A stretch of 64,000 nucleotides of DNA, taken from contig JADCLS010000011.1 of assembly GCA_026702845.1 (NCBI GenBank), positions 62,001 to 126,000 on the forward strand, given 5' to 3'. Positions 53,867 through 63,024 of the stretch are shown here, piece after piece (positions within the stretch are counted from its first letter, which is position 1; the number at the start of each line of letters is the position of its first letter). The position numbers and the translations under genes were made by a program. The notes under the pieces are model-generated. The model was not told the DNA's origin and did not search any database. It worked only from the letters and a program-made list of their open reading frames with translations. Source of the stretch: Candidatus Heimdallarchaeota archaeon (GTDB lineage: Archaea > Asgardarchaeota > Heimdallarchaeia > Heimdallarchaeales > Kariarchaeaceae).

Positions 53867-54031
53867 TTACCTAGCCTTGATACGCTTAATTCTTGATGGG
53901 CGCGCTTTTTGTAAAGTCCTGTAACCGCATTGTTGACAGCGTATACGGCTTGAGCTAAGCAATTCGTTCGGATTCATAACAGTACGACAACTGATACAGA
54001 TGTAGCGTGTGGTTCCTCTTATCTGTGACAC
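53867..54031 (-). CDS. rpo12: RNA polymerase subunit Rpo12 (RpoP), copy B
   Basis: 54 residues from GTG at 54029-54031 to TAA at 53867-53869. The C-x2-C...C-x2-C ribbon (CISC and CQQC) and the CGYRTLQKARPSRIKRIKAR end are the Rpo12/Rpb12 pattern, a zinc-ribbon subunit bridging the two largest polymerase subunits. A tttaaattta TATA-like element sits about 26 bases before the GTG, indicating a leaderless message. The rest of 53728-54178 shows no other gene. Confidence 0.82.
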   Translation of the reverse strand: MSQIRGTTRYICISCRTVMNPNELLSSSRIRCQQCGYRTLQKARPSRIKRIKAR

Positions 54032-54178
54032 AGATGAACAATATATTTGATAAATTTAAAGGTTAAGATAGCTTATAATTGATGTTATTACTATCCAGTA
54101 AAAAAATTGGAAAATTAAGTTACTTAGAGATTCGACTCAGAGTACATAAATTAAAATTATGTCTTATAATAATTGTAG

Positions 54179-54475
54179 TTATCCGGATGCTTTCTTGATA
54201 ATATCTATTCCATCTGCTTCAAAACCCTGAGATACCAATAGATCAATAATCCTAAACTCATGATTACCCTGTAGCTCAATATTATCATCTTTTACAGTTC
54301 CACCACATGCTAACTTGGATCGTAGTTTCTTAGCAAGTGACTTTAAATCAAACTCACGTGGGTCAAGGCCTGTGATAACCGTATAGTATTTACCCCACTT
54401 ACGGCGTTCAATGACGACCTTCATTCTACTTTCTTGCATGGCCACTTCTTGGCATACACATAATTCTTCTGACAA
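54179..54475 (-). CDS. Translation initiation factor aIF1 (SUI1/eIF1 family)
   Basis: 98 residues from the only standard start in frame, TTG at 54475. The SUI1 domain is complete (RRKWGKYYTVITGLD and SKLACGGTVKDDNIELQGNHE). The factor promotes correct start-codon selection on the small ribosomal subunit. The reading frame continues upstream of the TTG and encodes the N-terminal CNICG that, with CVC, makes the zinc knuckle of archaeal aIF1 proteins. The real start is therefore likely to be a non-standard codon (see the extension entry). Confidence 0.92.
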   Translation of the reverse strand: MSEELCVCQEVAMQESRMKVVIERRKWGKYYTVITGLDPREFDLKSLAKKLRSKLACGGTVKDDNIELQGNHEFRIIDLLVSQGFEADGIDIIKKASG

Positions 54476-54523
54476 GCCACAAATATTACAGCTATCGCCT
54501 ATATCATCGTCGAATATTTTCGT
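54476..54523 (-). other. aIF1 N-terminal extension with non-AUG start candidates
   Basis: In frame with aIF1 this stretch encodes IFDDDIGDSCNICGL-type sequence ending next to the TTG. The zinc-ligand CNICG is conserved in aIF1 homologues. Between the in-frame stop TAA (54524-54526) and TTG there is no ATG or GTG. Candidates are ACG at 54521-54523, directly after gaggtaa, and ATA at 54515-54517, eight bases after the GAGG. A GAGGT Shine-Dalgarno (54526-54530) supports starting here. Confidence 0.65.
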
Positions 54524-54672
54524 TTACCTCTTTTTATTAGTCACTGCTGTTTAACAGTACTATATTCATAGGTATCCTTTTCTAATTTAAAGACTACGGA
54601 ACAACAAGTAGACTATAAGTGAAAAAATAGCTTGAATTGATAAAATAGTATGATTTGTAGGTATGAATTAAT

Positions 54673-55647
54673 TTAGGTTGTCGTTACTTGATTACCATCC
54701 TTTGACACATAAACAGTATGTTCATGCTGGCTTATCATATCTCCCTGATTACCATTGAGTACGTGATATTCAACTAGTCCACCGATATTTTGTAATTCTC
54801 TCATACCCATGGCTATTTGAGTCTTTGTCAGTCCAAATTGTGTCAACCATCTCGCAGCAAATGGCATACCTTTGAAATCATGTATTGCATGGTTCACTAT
54901 CGTTCTAGCCTGCTTAGATCTGGGTCGTACTCGCAGAGGTGAAGCTCTAAATATTGATACTTTTTGAATATTCGGATGAATAGATCCCTGTCCAGTGCTG
55001 GCAAAAGTCTCAATTGCATAAACCTCTCCTTCCTCTACCAAATCGCCTTTCCTTGTTCCAATACAAGGTACTGTTTTGCCTGCGTGGACAATAAATCTAT
55101 CAACTAAATGACCTGATAGCTCAACAACTGGTTCAAAACCAGCATCTCTAATAGTTTTCTCAATAACACCACCAAGGTCACCAGTCATAGTTCCAGGTCT
55201 GATGATTTTAACAGCTAAATTAGTTGCATCCACCGTAGCTTGCACCAATTTACTGTAGGAACCGTCAAGATCAACCGATTCTGCAGTATCTGCAATCCAA
55301 CCATCTATTGAAACACCCACATCAATTTTGACAACGCCATGATCCGGAATTATCAGGGGATCATCAATTGCAGCAGTACTATGTGCAGCTGCATGGTTAA
55401 TACTGACATTAATGGGGAATGCGGGTACAGCACCTGCATCTCTGATCATTTCATCAGCCTCAAAACATAGATCCCACACTGAGGTTCCAGGTTTTGTTTT
55501 CTGCACTATATGATTTCGAATTCTAGAAGCAATTTTTCCTGATTCATGTAATTTTTCCAACTTATCAGAATCATCACGTTCTTCCATTTTAAGTCCTGGA
55601 TGAACCTTTGTCTGATATCTCGCTGGATGAACTCTAGGTATTGACAT
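54673..55647 (-). CDS. map: Methionine aminopeptidase, type II
   Basis: 324 residues, the archaeal/eukaryotic type II enzyme without N-terminal extension. FPINVSINHAAAHST (78-91) is the substrate-binding block; metal ligands Asp109 (KIDVG), Asp120 (ADTAE), His in ELSGHLV, and Glu in AIETFAS. It removes initiator methionine from nascent proteins. Downstream of aIF1 but on the same strand, so it may share translational context. Confidence 0.93.
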   Translation of the reverse strand: MSIPRVHPARYQTKVHPGLKMEERDDSDKLEKLHESGKIASRIRNHIVQKTKPGTSVWDLCFEADEMIRDAGAVPAFPINVSINHAAAHSTAAIDDPLIIPDHGVVKIDVGVSIDGWIADTAESVDLDGSYSKLVQATVDATNLAVKIIRPGTMTGDLGGVIEKTIRDAGFEPVVELSGHLVDRFIVHAGKTVPCIGTRKGDLVEEGEVYAIETFASTGQGSIHPNIQKVSIFRASPLRVRPRSKQARTIVNHAIHDFKGMPFAARWLTQFGLTKTQIAMGMRELQNIGGLVEYHVLNGNQGDMISQHEHTVYVSKDGNQVTTT

Positions 55648-55708
55648 AGATTGTGAGATTGGAAACTATCAAATAATCCTTGTTATTCAATAATAGATAA
55701 AAACAATA

Positions 55709-56302
55709 TTAATAATCTTGAAAATGCTGTAATCTCCTGTTTCTTATTGGGATCCATTTGTTGATTGAGCTAATTAGATCTACGAAAGCTTGCTCTACAT
55801 TGGTTTTTGTCATTGCAGATGTCTCGATATAGGGAACGGTAAATTGGCCTTCATATCGTTTATTTAGTTCTTCGATTTTTGCCTGAATGGTGGCATTATT
55901 CACACATTGATTAATTTCAAGAGGTGCTAAATCCTTTTTATTACCGATAAGTACAATGGGTACGCCTTTGGATTGAGTTGATTTCTCAATACTCACGAGC
56001 CAGTCATCAATCTCATTGAAAGATTCTTTTCGAGTTAGATCAAAGATCAGAAGTACACCGAAACTTCCTTGGAAATACACATCACGTACATTTGAGAAGC
56101 GTTGTTCTCCTGCTATATCCCAGATTAGTAACTGATAATTCTCCCCATTTAGTTCCATTGTCTTTAATGAAAAATCTGCACCAACTGTGGGTTGATAGTT
56201 CCTTTTCAAGCGGTCGCCCATATACGCCTTACGAAGACTTGTTTTACCAGAACCCCACGAGCCTGCCAAACATATTTTCAAGACTATATTGCGACCTTGC
56301 AT
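55709..56302 (-). CDS. Rab-like small GTPase
   Basis: 197 residues. P-loop GSWGSGKT (14-21), switch I Thr39 in QPTVGADF, WDIAGE (61-66), NKKD (121-124), and ETSAMTKTN as G5. The Glu at the switch II position (AGE) replaces the usual catalytic Gln, so intrinsic GTP hydrolysis may be slow. No C-terminal cysteine. It is the last gene behind a GAF/PAS-like protein (81 bases), a plausible regulator. Confidence 0.88.
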   Translation of the reverse strand: MQGRNIVLKICLAGSWGSGKTSLRKAYMGDRLKRNYQPTVGADFSLKTMELNGENYQLLIWDIAGEQRFSNVRDVYFQGSFGVLLIFDLTRKESFNEIDDWLVSIEKSTQSKGVPIVLIGNKKDLAPLEINQCVNNATIQAKIEELNKRYEGQFTVPYIETSAMTKTNVEQAFVDLISSINKWIPIRNRRLQHFQDY

Positions 56303-56383
56303 CCTAAACTAAACGTATCCCTAGAATACATAAATATTATCTCATCACAATGTAAGAATTAGGTATAATGATTTTGAATTTAA

Positions 56384-57895
56384 TTATTTCATATTGTAAC
56401 TCAACGTTCCAAGCAATTCAATGGCAATATGTCTGAGATATGCAAGAGATTCATTGATTAATGATATTGTAGAAAAATTCCGATTATTGTGATATTGAGT
56501 AGTGACAAAATCTGCATCATCATCATCTATAATGGAAATATAATCATTCATGGACCCCATTAGACTTCCGATCAAATTCTGAAGAAGATGGGTTCTAGTA
56601 GTGATTAAATTTCTCCGTACAATAATTCCCAAGGCATGTGTTTCAATTCCTCCTCTTGCCTTGGGATTAGCAATAGTAAATGCAATCCAATGTAGATCTC
56701 CTTCAGGAAATTTCCAGGGAGTAGTTCCAGTAGAATATCCTTGGTTGATCAAAGTATCACTATCAAATCCAACCATTAACTTGATTACCTGCTGCATGAC
56801 ATCATTTGACGAAATGATAGGAGAAGAGCCAATAAAAACCGGACCGGTTATCTCATTTAAACACATAGCTATACTTGCAGGGAAGAATTCATCTTGATAG
56901 CTTGAAATTGCCAGTTCATGATTAACACTGAATAGTTTTTCAAAATTTTGAATTTTCTGCATTAGTCCTCCTGCTTCTACAAATGAAGTGGGATCTCTCC
57001 TCTGAATTTCTCTTATAGGTCTGGTGGATATAATGTACCTTATTTCATTCTTTGCTGAGATAAATTTGGTAGAAATCATAGAGACACTCTTCTTATTTTC
57101 TGGATTGATAGGAGGATTGAGTGAAAAAATCATTTCTTCCGAGGGTATATTCTCTGTTAATGTACTCATTACTGAATAAAAAGTATCAATTTCAGCTTGA
57201 TCACCAAAAATTGAGGTGAAATTCAATTCAGCAGTTCCTTTCCCTAAACCCAAAAATGATCTCGCCCGTTTATTGGTCTCAATAACAAAAAATAGGTCAT
57301 CTAACACATACAATTCCTCAAAAGTATTCTCAAAATACTCATTTCGAGCAGATATATCTTCTGCTACCTTAATATGTGAATGTGAATTCAAATAAGTTGA
57401 CGCAAGTAAATCTGCAAGGATATGAATAGCTGAATAATCCATACTTGAGGGATCAATACTTGCAGTAAAATAGAGATTAATAGAACCTAAATCTGAATCC
57501 GTTCCAAGGATGGGGATGGATATAATATTGCGAATTCTGAGTTGATATGGAACATCTACGAGTGATTTATCACGAATGTTTTCTATTGAATATAAGTATT
57601 GAAAATTGGTATCTAAATCTAGATTTTGGGGTATCTTCTTAGTTAAATTCTTCAATGAATAGCATACTTCAGTTGATATTCCATGTGCTTTCTGTATCTT
57701 GTTGATTTCAAATGAATTTGATGGAATAGGAAATTCGATATATGCGTAATCTGCATCAAAAATCTTACAAAATCTGGCGAGAATAAGCTCAAAAAGATAA
57801 TTTAGCTGATCTTTATTTCCTGTGACTGCATTCATGCCAGATAATTGTGTAAGTAAATCCATTACTTCATCATTTGCATATTTCCAGCCACTCAT
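56384..57895 (-). CDS. GAF/PAS-like sensor protein, possible GTPase partner
   Basis: 503 residues. The first 175 read as a GAF-like domain (DYAYIEFPI, NIISIPILGTDSDLGSINLYF), residues about 190-310 as PAS-like (DLFFVIETNKRARSFLGLGKG). The C-terminal region (from about 335) contains ITGPVFIGSSPII and WIAFTIANPKARGGIETHALGIIVRR, an alpha/beta sheet reminiscent of longin or roadblock-type domains, which bind small GTPases. It is co-oriented with and just upstream of a Rab-like GTPase, so it may regulate it. Domain names are tentative. Confidence 0.55.
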   Translation of the reverse strand: MSGWKYANDEVMDLLTQLSGMNAVTGNKDQLNYLFELILARFCKIFDADYAYIEFPIPSNSFEINKIQKAHGISTEVCYSLKNLTKKIPQNLDLDTNFQYLYSIENIRDKSLVDVPYQLRIRNIISIPILGTDSDLGSINLYFTASIDPSSMDYSAIHILADLLASTYLNSHSHIKVAEDISARNEYFENTFEELYVLDDLFFVIETNKRARSFLGLGKGTAELNFTSIFGDQAEIDTFYSVMSTLTENIPSEEMIFSLNPPINPENKKSVSMISTKFISAKNEIRYIISTRPIREIQRRDPTSFVEAGGLMQKIQNFEKLFSVNHELAISSYQDEFFPASIAMCLNEITGPVFIGSSPIISSNDVMQQVIKLMVGFDSDTLINQGYSTGTTPWKFPEGDLHWIAFTIANPKARGGIETHALGIIVRRNLITTRTHLLQNLIGSLMGSMNDYISIIDDDDADFVTTQYHNNRNFSTISLINESLAYLRHIAIELLGTLSYNMK

Positions 57896-57915
57896 TAGAT
57901 CCTTTCCTATAACAA

Positions 57916-58209
57916 TTATCTGTTAAATTTGTGTCCCTCTCTCAAATGAGCTTCATTCAATTTATCCCCATCTACCACTTCCAATTTCGCACCAGTGCCA
58001 ACACGTTTACCAGTTGTAAGCAAGAAACCAGATTTACATACAGATTCTGCCTGGCGTGAAGCAGTTCTTCGGATAATGAGTCCTGCATCTGCTGAGAACG
58101 TGAGCTTGGCAATTCCCTGTTCATTTATCTCCAAATGAGCGCTGGCTTCAGATTTGTTTCCTTCCAAAAATGAGCTGGCCTTTTCATCATAAGACAAGAT
58201 AATCGTCAT
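57916..58209 (-). CDS. Hypothetical conserved-looking protein
   Basis: 97 residues, with the motif LIIRRTASRQAESVCKSGFLLTTGKRVGTGAKLEVVD that looks conserved. No family could be named with confidence. It lies 20 bases before the GAF/PAS-like gene in the same orientation, so it is probably part of that transcript. Confidence 0.5.
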   Translation of the reverse strand: MTIILSYDEKASSFLEGNKSEASAHLEINEQGIAKLTFSADAGLIIRRTASRQAESVCKSGFLLTTGKRVGTGAKLEVVDGDKLNEAHLREGHKFNR

Positions 58210-58299
58210 ATTAACCGTAATGTAATCTGCATTCCAAATAATAAAAGTCTATTTGGTCCTAGTATACAAAAATAGCAATTTTAAAGATAATCAATATAA

Positions 58300-58701
58300 C
58301 TACTTCTTGGGTTCAGGAATACTTCCCTTTTTCGTCGTCATTGTTTTTCCAACATCCGAGCCACCCCTAGCTGCATCTTCATTAAGAAGATAGGCCAAAG
58401 AGCTTTCAAGGTTTTCAGTATTTATCTGCTGATCTTTAGACATCTTTGAAAATTCCCTCTTCCAGCTCTCCAAATCTCCAACACGTTTCTGTATATCAAA
58501 AATCAGCCTATTGACAGCTGCGTCTCTACCTTTTCCCTCAGTAGGGCTATCCAATTCTGCCTCCAATAATTCAACTATGAGTTGAGAACGAGGAATTCCT
58601 TCTTTATCTGCTCGTTTGGTGAGCTTATCTCTCAAATTATTTGGACATGAAAATGTAATTCTTGTTTTTCCATCAGTCATAACAATATACTGTTTCATCA
58701 A
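58300..58701 (-). CDS. Ribbon-helix-helix (CopG-like) protein
   Basis: 133 residues. Residues 12-53 (TRITFSCPNNLRDKLTKRADKEGIPRSQLIVELLEAEL) form a CopG/MetJ-type RHH domain. A Lys/Glu coiled-coil (about 70-100) and a Gly/Lys tail follow. The ATG at 58680 (residue 8) is an alternative start. Probably the regulator of the following GTPase/GAF genes. Confidence 0.7.
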   Translation of the reverse strand: MMKQYIVMTDGKTRITFSCPNNLRDKLTKRADKEGIPRSQLIVELLEAELDSPTEGKGRDAAVNRLIFDIQKRVGDLESWKREFSKMSKDQQINTENLESSLAYLLNEDAARGGSDVGKTMTTKKGSIPEPKK

Positions 58702-58885
58702 CTATAAAACTCTTTTACGTCAAATCGATTAAAAAGTGCCGATTCACCAAAATTATTTGACAAGACAAGAACATGATATCATATGGAGTAGATCATCATT
58801 TCCGAGAAAGCATACACAATGATTTTTTTATCAGAAGTCAATAGCTAATGACCTCTTTCTTATTGTTTTTAATAATCAATTTAAG

Positions 58886-60346
58886 GTGTCGCGTATGGCT
58901 ATTAGTACGCCTGATGAGTTAGAACTACTCAGTGTAGGTATCGATGTTGGTTCCTCAACCAGTCACCTTGTTTTCTCTAATCTTATTTTAAGAAAAGATA
59001 ATCACAGTTCTTCACGCAAGTATGAGGTTACTGAGAGAGAGATAAAATACGAGGGAAGAATTATAGACACACCTCTAATTGACAAAAATACTATTAATAT
59101 TGATGAGTTGGTAGCGTTCTTCAAGGAGGAATATAGTAGAGCAGGAATTACACCAGAAATGGTCAATACTGGTGCAGTTATCGTAACTGGAGAGACTGCT
59201 AAGAAAAGTAATGCTGCTAAAATCGTTGAGCTGCTATCGAATGATACAGGTAAATTTATTGCAGCCACTGCAGGACCGAATTTTGAATCGATGCTTGCAG
59301 CCTTTGGATCTGGAGCGACAAATAGATCTAAAGAAAAACGGAAAAATGTATTGTCAGTAGATATTGGTGGGGGCACATCTAATATGGCAATTTCCAGCAA
59401 TGGAAATGTGGTTAGTACAGCATGTATCAATGTAGGAGGAAGATTATTAGCCTTTGAAGAAGATGGTATGATCTGGAGAATTGATGAACCAGCACAAATC
59501 ATTATTGAGAAACTTGGAATGTCCTATAAGGTTGGAGATAAAATTCCTGTCGAAGATATCCGGAAAATCGCCACAAAATTTGCAGAAGTTCTCATTGAGG
59601 TTTGCGTAGGACCCACACAGACTGATCTTGCTAAGTTGTTGATGATGACCACTGATCTTGATTTCTCTATCCCCATTGATGAGGTTGCTTTCTCAGGAGG
59701 TGTTGGAGAACTGTATTACGGTGAGCAGAAGAGTTATCGTGATATGGGAGTGGTTCTGGCAGAGGAGATCAAAAAATTGAGCCATAAGTTTACTGCTTCG
59801 ATAATTGAACCTGAAAATAAAATCAGAGCTACTGTAATTGGAGCAGGTGCATATTCCTTATCAATTTCAGGTTCCACTTGCTATGTTGATGATTCTGTGA
59901 AATTTCCTTTACGGAATATCCCCGTTATGCATGTAAATGCAGATAGAACCAAATTAAGCATTGACCATATTAAAGAAGAAGTCGCAAAGTCATTTGAAAG
60001 ATTTGATATTGAAGAAGGTTCTGAAGTAGTAGCATTATACTTCAAAGATCCCGTAAGAGTTGCCTATGATAAGCTAAAACTCTTCTCTCAGGCAATTGAA
60101 TTGGCCCTTCCAAATAGTGTATCAAAAAATGTTCTCATAATACTTATTTTTGAGAAAGATATAGCAAACTCAGTGGGTAATGTTACACGAAGAGAGACAT
60201 CAATTAAAGAGAACTTGATTTCGTTGGATGAACTGCAACTAGAAGAGGGAGATTGGATCGATATCGGTGCCCCTCTTATAAGTGGAGAGGTTTTCCCTGT
60301 AACTGTGAAATCCTTGGTTTTCAACAAAAAAATAATAGCAGAATAA
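58886..60346 (+). CDS. eutA: EutA-like ethanolamine ammonia-lyase reactivase
   Basis: 486 residues. VGIDVGSSTSHLVFSNLILR (16-35) is the actin/Hsp70-like ATPase start of EutA, followed by GAVIVTGETAKKSN and LSVDIGGGTSNMAI. These proteins exchange damaged cobalamin on ethanolamine ammonia-lyase at the expense of ATP. No EutB/EutC is visible in the window, so it may serve a relative encoded elsewhere. The start is GTG at 58886 or ATG at 58895. Confidence 0.8.
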   Translation: MSRMAISTPDELELLSVGIDVGSSTSHLVFSNLILRKDNHSSSRKYEVTEREIKYEGRIIDTPLIDKNTINIDELVAFFKEEYSRAGITPEMVNTGAVIVTGETAKKSNAAKIVELLSNDTGKFIAATAGPNFESMLAAFGSGATNRSKEKRKNVLSVDIGGGTSNMAISSNGNVVSTACINVGGRLLAFEEDGMIWRIDEPAQIIIEKLGMSYKVGDKIPVEDIRKIATKFAEVLIEVCVGPTQTDLAKLLMMTTDLDFSIPIDEVAFSGGVGELYYGEQKSYRDMGVVLAEEIKKLSHKFTASIIEPENKIRATVIGAGAYSLSISGSTCYVDDSVKFPLRNIPVMHVNADRTKLSIDHIKEEVAKSFERFDIEEGSEVVALYFKDPVRVAYDKLKLFSQAIELALPNSVSKNVLIILIFEKDIANSVGNVTRRETSIKENLISLDELQLEEGDWIDIGAPLISGEVFPVTVKSLVFNKKIIAE

Positions 60347-60360
60347 GTAAAATAGATAAT

Positions 60361-60975
60361 TTATGCAACTATGGTACTTTTATCGATTATATCATAACCT
60401 GCACGTAATGCCTTTAGATTAGTTTCTACAAATTTCGGCCAACGTTTTTGAATAATATCCTCTACAAGCTTTGTATCCAATTCCAGCAATCCGAGTCTGA
60501 GAAATGCACCCATCAAGATAAGATTTTCTCCTCGGCTTATTTTTAAGTCCTCAGCCAATTTTCCAGTATTTACATTATATACCTTGGCTGGCCATTCTTC
60601 TAGTTTTTGTAGAATGGCATCGACCTTAGGATATTTCATTCCCAGATTCACTGCCACAGGAGAGAGAATACCATGGGTATTGGTGATAATGTGCCCATTT
60701 GGTTTCAGATATTCTATCACTCGCAGTGCTTCCATTGGCTCACCAGATATGATAACATCTGCCATGCCCTTTGGAATTATAGTACCATAATTATTACCTA
60801 CTCGTAGATGAAATACTACAGATCCTCCTCGTTGGCTCATCCCATGCGTCTCAGCTGCAATAATTTGATACCCAACCTCATGAAAAATATTTCCTAGAAT
60901 GTGTCCTATAGATACTGTACCTTGACCACCGATACCAGTGATGATAATATTAAATTTCCTCGATGTATTTACCAT
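60361..60975 (-). CDS. iorB: Indolepyruvate:ferredoxin oxidoreductase beta subunit
   Basis: 204 residues. FNIIITGIGGQGTVSIGHILG at the N-terminus is the IorB/gamma-type signature. It completes the enzyme that oxidises indolepyruvate and other aryl-pyruvates (from aromatic amino-acid transamination) to aryl-acetyl-CoA with ferredoxin. Its ATG overlaps the stop of iorA by one base, so the pair is translationally coupled. Confidence 0.9.
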   Translation of the reverse strand: MVNTSRKFNIIITGIGGQGTVSIGHILGNIFHEVGYQIIAAETHGMSQRGGSVVFHLRVGNNYGTIIPKGMADVIISGEPMEALRVIEYLKPNGHIITNTHGILSPVAVNLGMKYPKVDAILQKLEEWPAKVYNVNTGKLAEDLKISRGENLILMGAFLRLGLLELDTKLVEDIIQKRWPKFVETNLKALRAGYDIIDKSTIVA

Positions 60976-62849
60976 TACATTCCCCTCCTCTCAACAAAAT
61001 GAATGGCATTCTTAGGACAATGTTCAGCACAGTATCCACATCCAGTACATAGTATCGGGTCTATATGTGCAATACCCTTTTCATCCTTGGATAAGGCAGG
61101 ACATCCAATGGGATCAATACATCTGCCACAAGCGATACACAACTCCTCGTCGACTTCCATTAAGGGAACAGGTTTGCTTTCAACTTTGTACTCACGTGAA
61201 ACATTTAATGCACATGGGGATTTGGAAACAATCACACGAACTCCTTCTACTTTTAGAGCCTCTTTAAATACTTCCCTTGATTCCTTGAATTTCATGGGAT
61301 CAATAATTCTTGTCCATGCTCCCATCGCAGAAGCTGTTTTAGCAATATCCAGGTTTACTAGATCCTCTGAAGAAGGGGTTGGTTGAGCTCCAGTCATAGC
61401 TGTAGTGGAGTTATCCATCACAAGAATTAGGATATTTGCCTTCTTCCAGATTGCATTTGCCAATCCAGGTACACCAGAATGCCAAAATGTACTATCACCA
61501 ATTATTGCTACTCCAAGATTGTTATCTTTTGTTTTAGATACTGCAGTAGCCATTGGAATGGAAGCACCCATACAAATAAGACTATCTGCTTTATCATGAG
61601 GAGGCAATACTCCAAGTGAATAGCAACCAATATCATTACAATATATTGGATTGGCTCGTCGTAGTTCCTTATCCATGAGTACATAGGTCGACCGATGAGG
61701 ACAACCAGCACATAGAACTGGAGGTCGCATTCGTAGTAGATCCACCATCTCGAGTTCTATTTTTCTGTGTGGAGTATATTCTAAATTTAAAACAGTCCCC
61801 ATCCAATCTAGTAATTTTTCTGTGGTGAGTTCACCTTCTTCAGAAGTTAATCCTGATCGCTTTCCAATAACCTCTGTTTCTATTTCAGTATCTGCAAGAT
61901 AATGATTGATTAAAATCTCAATGAAAGGCTCTAATTCCTCTATAACCAAAACCTTAGGGATCTGCTTACATAGTTCTAGGAAACGAATGTGTGGGAATGG
62001 ATAGACCATATTTAATTTTAACACATGAGCAGGTAGATTGAAGTATTCAATTGCCTCAACAGTATAATTAAAACTAGATCCGGAGGTCACCACAAGATAT
62101 TCTGGATTTTCACCCATGACATACTCATCATATGGTTTGAGTTCAGCAAGATGAAGGGCTAACTCCTGTCTCAATCCTAGCATTCTTGACTTATTTGCTC
62201 TAGCATTACCTGGAATAGAGACGAACCGCTTGGGATTACGTTCATATTTGATAGGTTCAAGAATTTTAGGGGGATAACGCTTTAATACTCCTAAACTATG
62301 TGAAATTCTTGTTACTGATCTTACAAAGACAGGAATGCTGAATTTTCTTGATAATAGTATAGCTTCTCTAGTGAAATCATAACATTCTTGTATATTAGAT
62401 GGTTCATACATAGGAAGATCTGCAAACCGAGCAATGATTCGATTATCTTGTTCATTCTGAGATGAATGCATCCCAGGATCATCAGCCACAATTATTACCA
62501 TTGCTGCATTAACACCAGCAAGTGCTAGAGTCATGATAGGATCCATTGCGACATTCAACCCAACTGACTTGGTTATGACGGCACTATCTGTTCCAGTAAT
62601 AGCTGCACCTGCAGCTTCTTCAGTGGCAACAACCTCATTTGCGGACCAATTTCCCGAGATACTAGAAAAATTCTTATTCAATGTCTCCATAATCTCAGTG
62701 GAAGGTGTACCGGGATATGCAGCAACGTATTTGACTCCTCCGTCAAAGAGACCGTATGCTATGGCTTCATTACCTAATAAGGTCAACGTATCAGTTGTTT
62801 CATGATCTTTAATTGATTTTCTTGTTCGTTTAATCTGATTCTCCAGCAT
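60975..62849 (-). CDS. iorA: Indolepyruvate:ferredoxin oxidoreductase alpha subunit
   Basis: 624 residues, the normal IorA length. It contains the TPP domain (GDSTFWHSGVPGLANAIWK and DNSTTAMTGAQPTP), the pyrimidine-domain start (GNEAIAYGLFDGGVKYVAAYPGTPSTE) and C-terminal 2x[4Fe-4S] ferredoxin motifs (CIACGRCIDPIGCP and CTGCGYCAEHCP). It works with IorB in catabolism of Trp, Phe and Tyr derived 2-oxoacids. Confidence 0.93.
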   Translation of the reverse strand: MLENQIKRTRKSIKDHETTDTLTLLGNEAIAYGLFDGGVKYVAAYPGTPSTEIMETLNKNFSSISGNWSANEVVATEEAAGAAITGTDSAVITKSVGLNVAMDPIMTLALAGVNAAMVIIVADDPGMHSSQNEQDNRIIARFADLPMYEPSNIQECYDFTREAILLSRKFSIPVFVRSVTRISHSLGVLKRYPPKILEPIKYERNPKRFVSIPGNARANKSRMLGLRQELALHLAELKPYDEYVMGENPEYLVVTSGSSFNYTVEAIEYFNLPAHVLKLNMVYPFPHIRFLELCKQIPKVLVIEELEPFIEILINHYLADTEIETEVIGKRSGLTSEEGELTTEKLLDWMGTVLNLEYTPHRKIELEMVDLLRMRPPVLCAGCPHRSTYVLMDKELRRANPIYCNDIGCYSLGVLPPHDKADSLICMGASIPMATAVSKTKDNNLGVAIIGDSTFWHSGVPGLANAIWKKANILILVMDNSTTAMTGAQPTPSSEDLVNLDIAKTASAMGAWTRIIDPMKFKESREVFKEALKVEGVRVIVSKSPCALNVSREYKVESKPVPLMEVDEELCIACGRCIDPIGCPALSKDEKGIAHIDPILCTGCGYCAEHCPKNAIHFVERRGM

Positions 62850-63024
62850 AGTGCTTACCTACAGTGAACAAGAATAATTATATGAGCCAATTATCATACA
62901 ATTACTCAGATTCAAGTCTCGAAATTTGTCAAAAATACATAAATTAATCGACGTAGAACTATGTAATTTCTCAATCAGATTTATTTTTGACCTCATTAAA
63001 TCAGAAATTAGTGCATCCTTTTAA

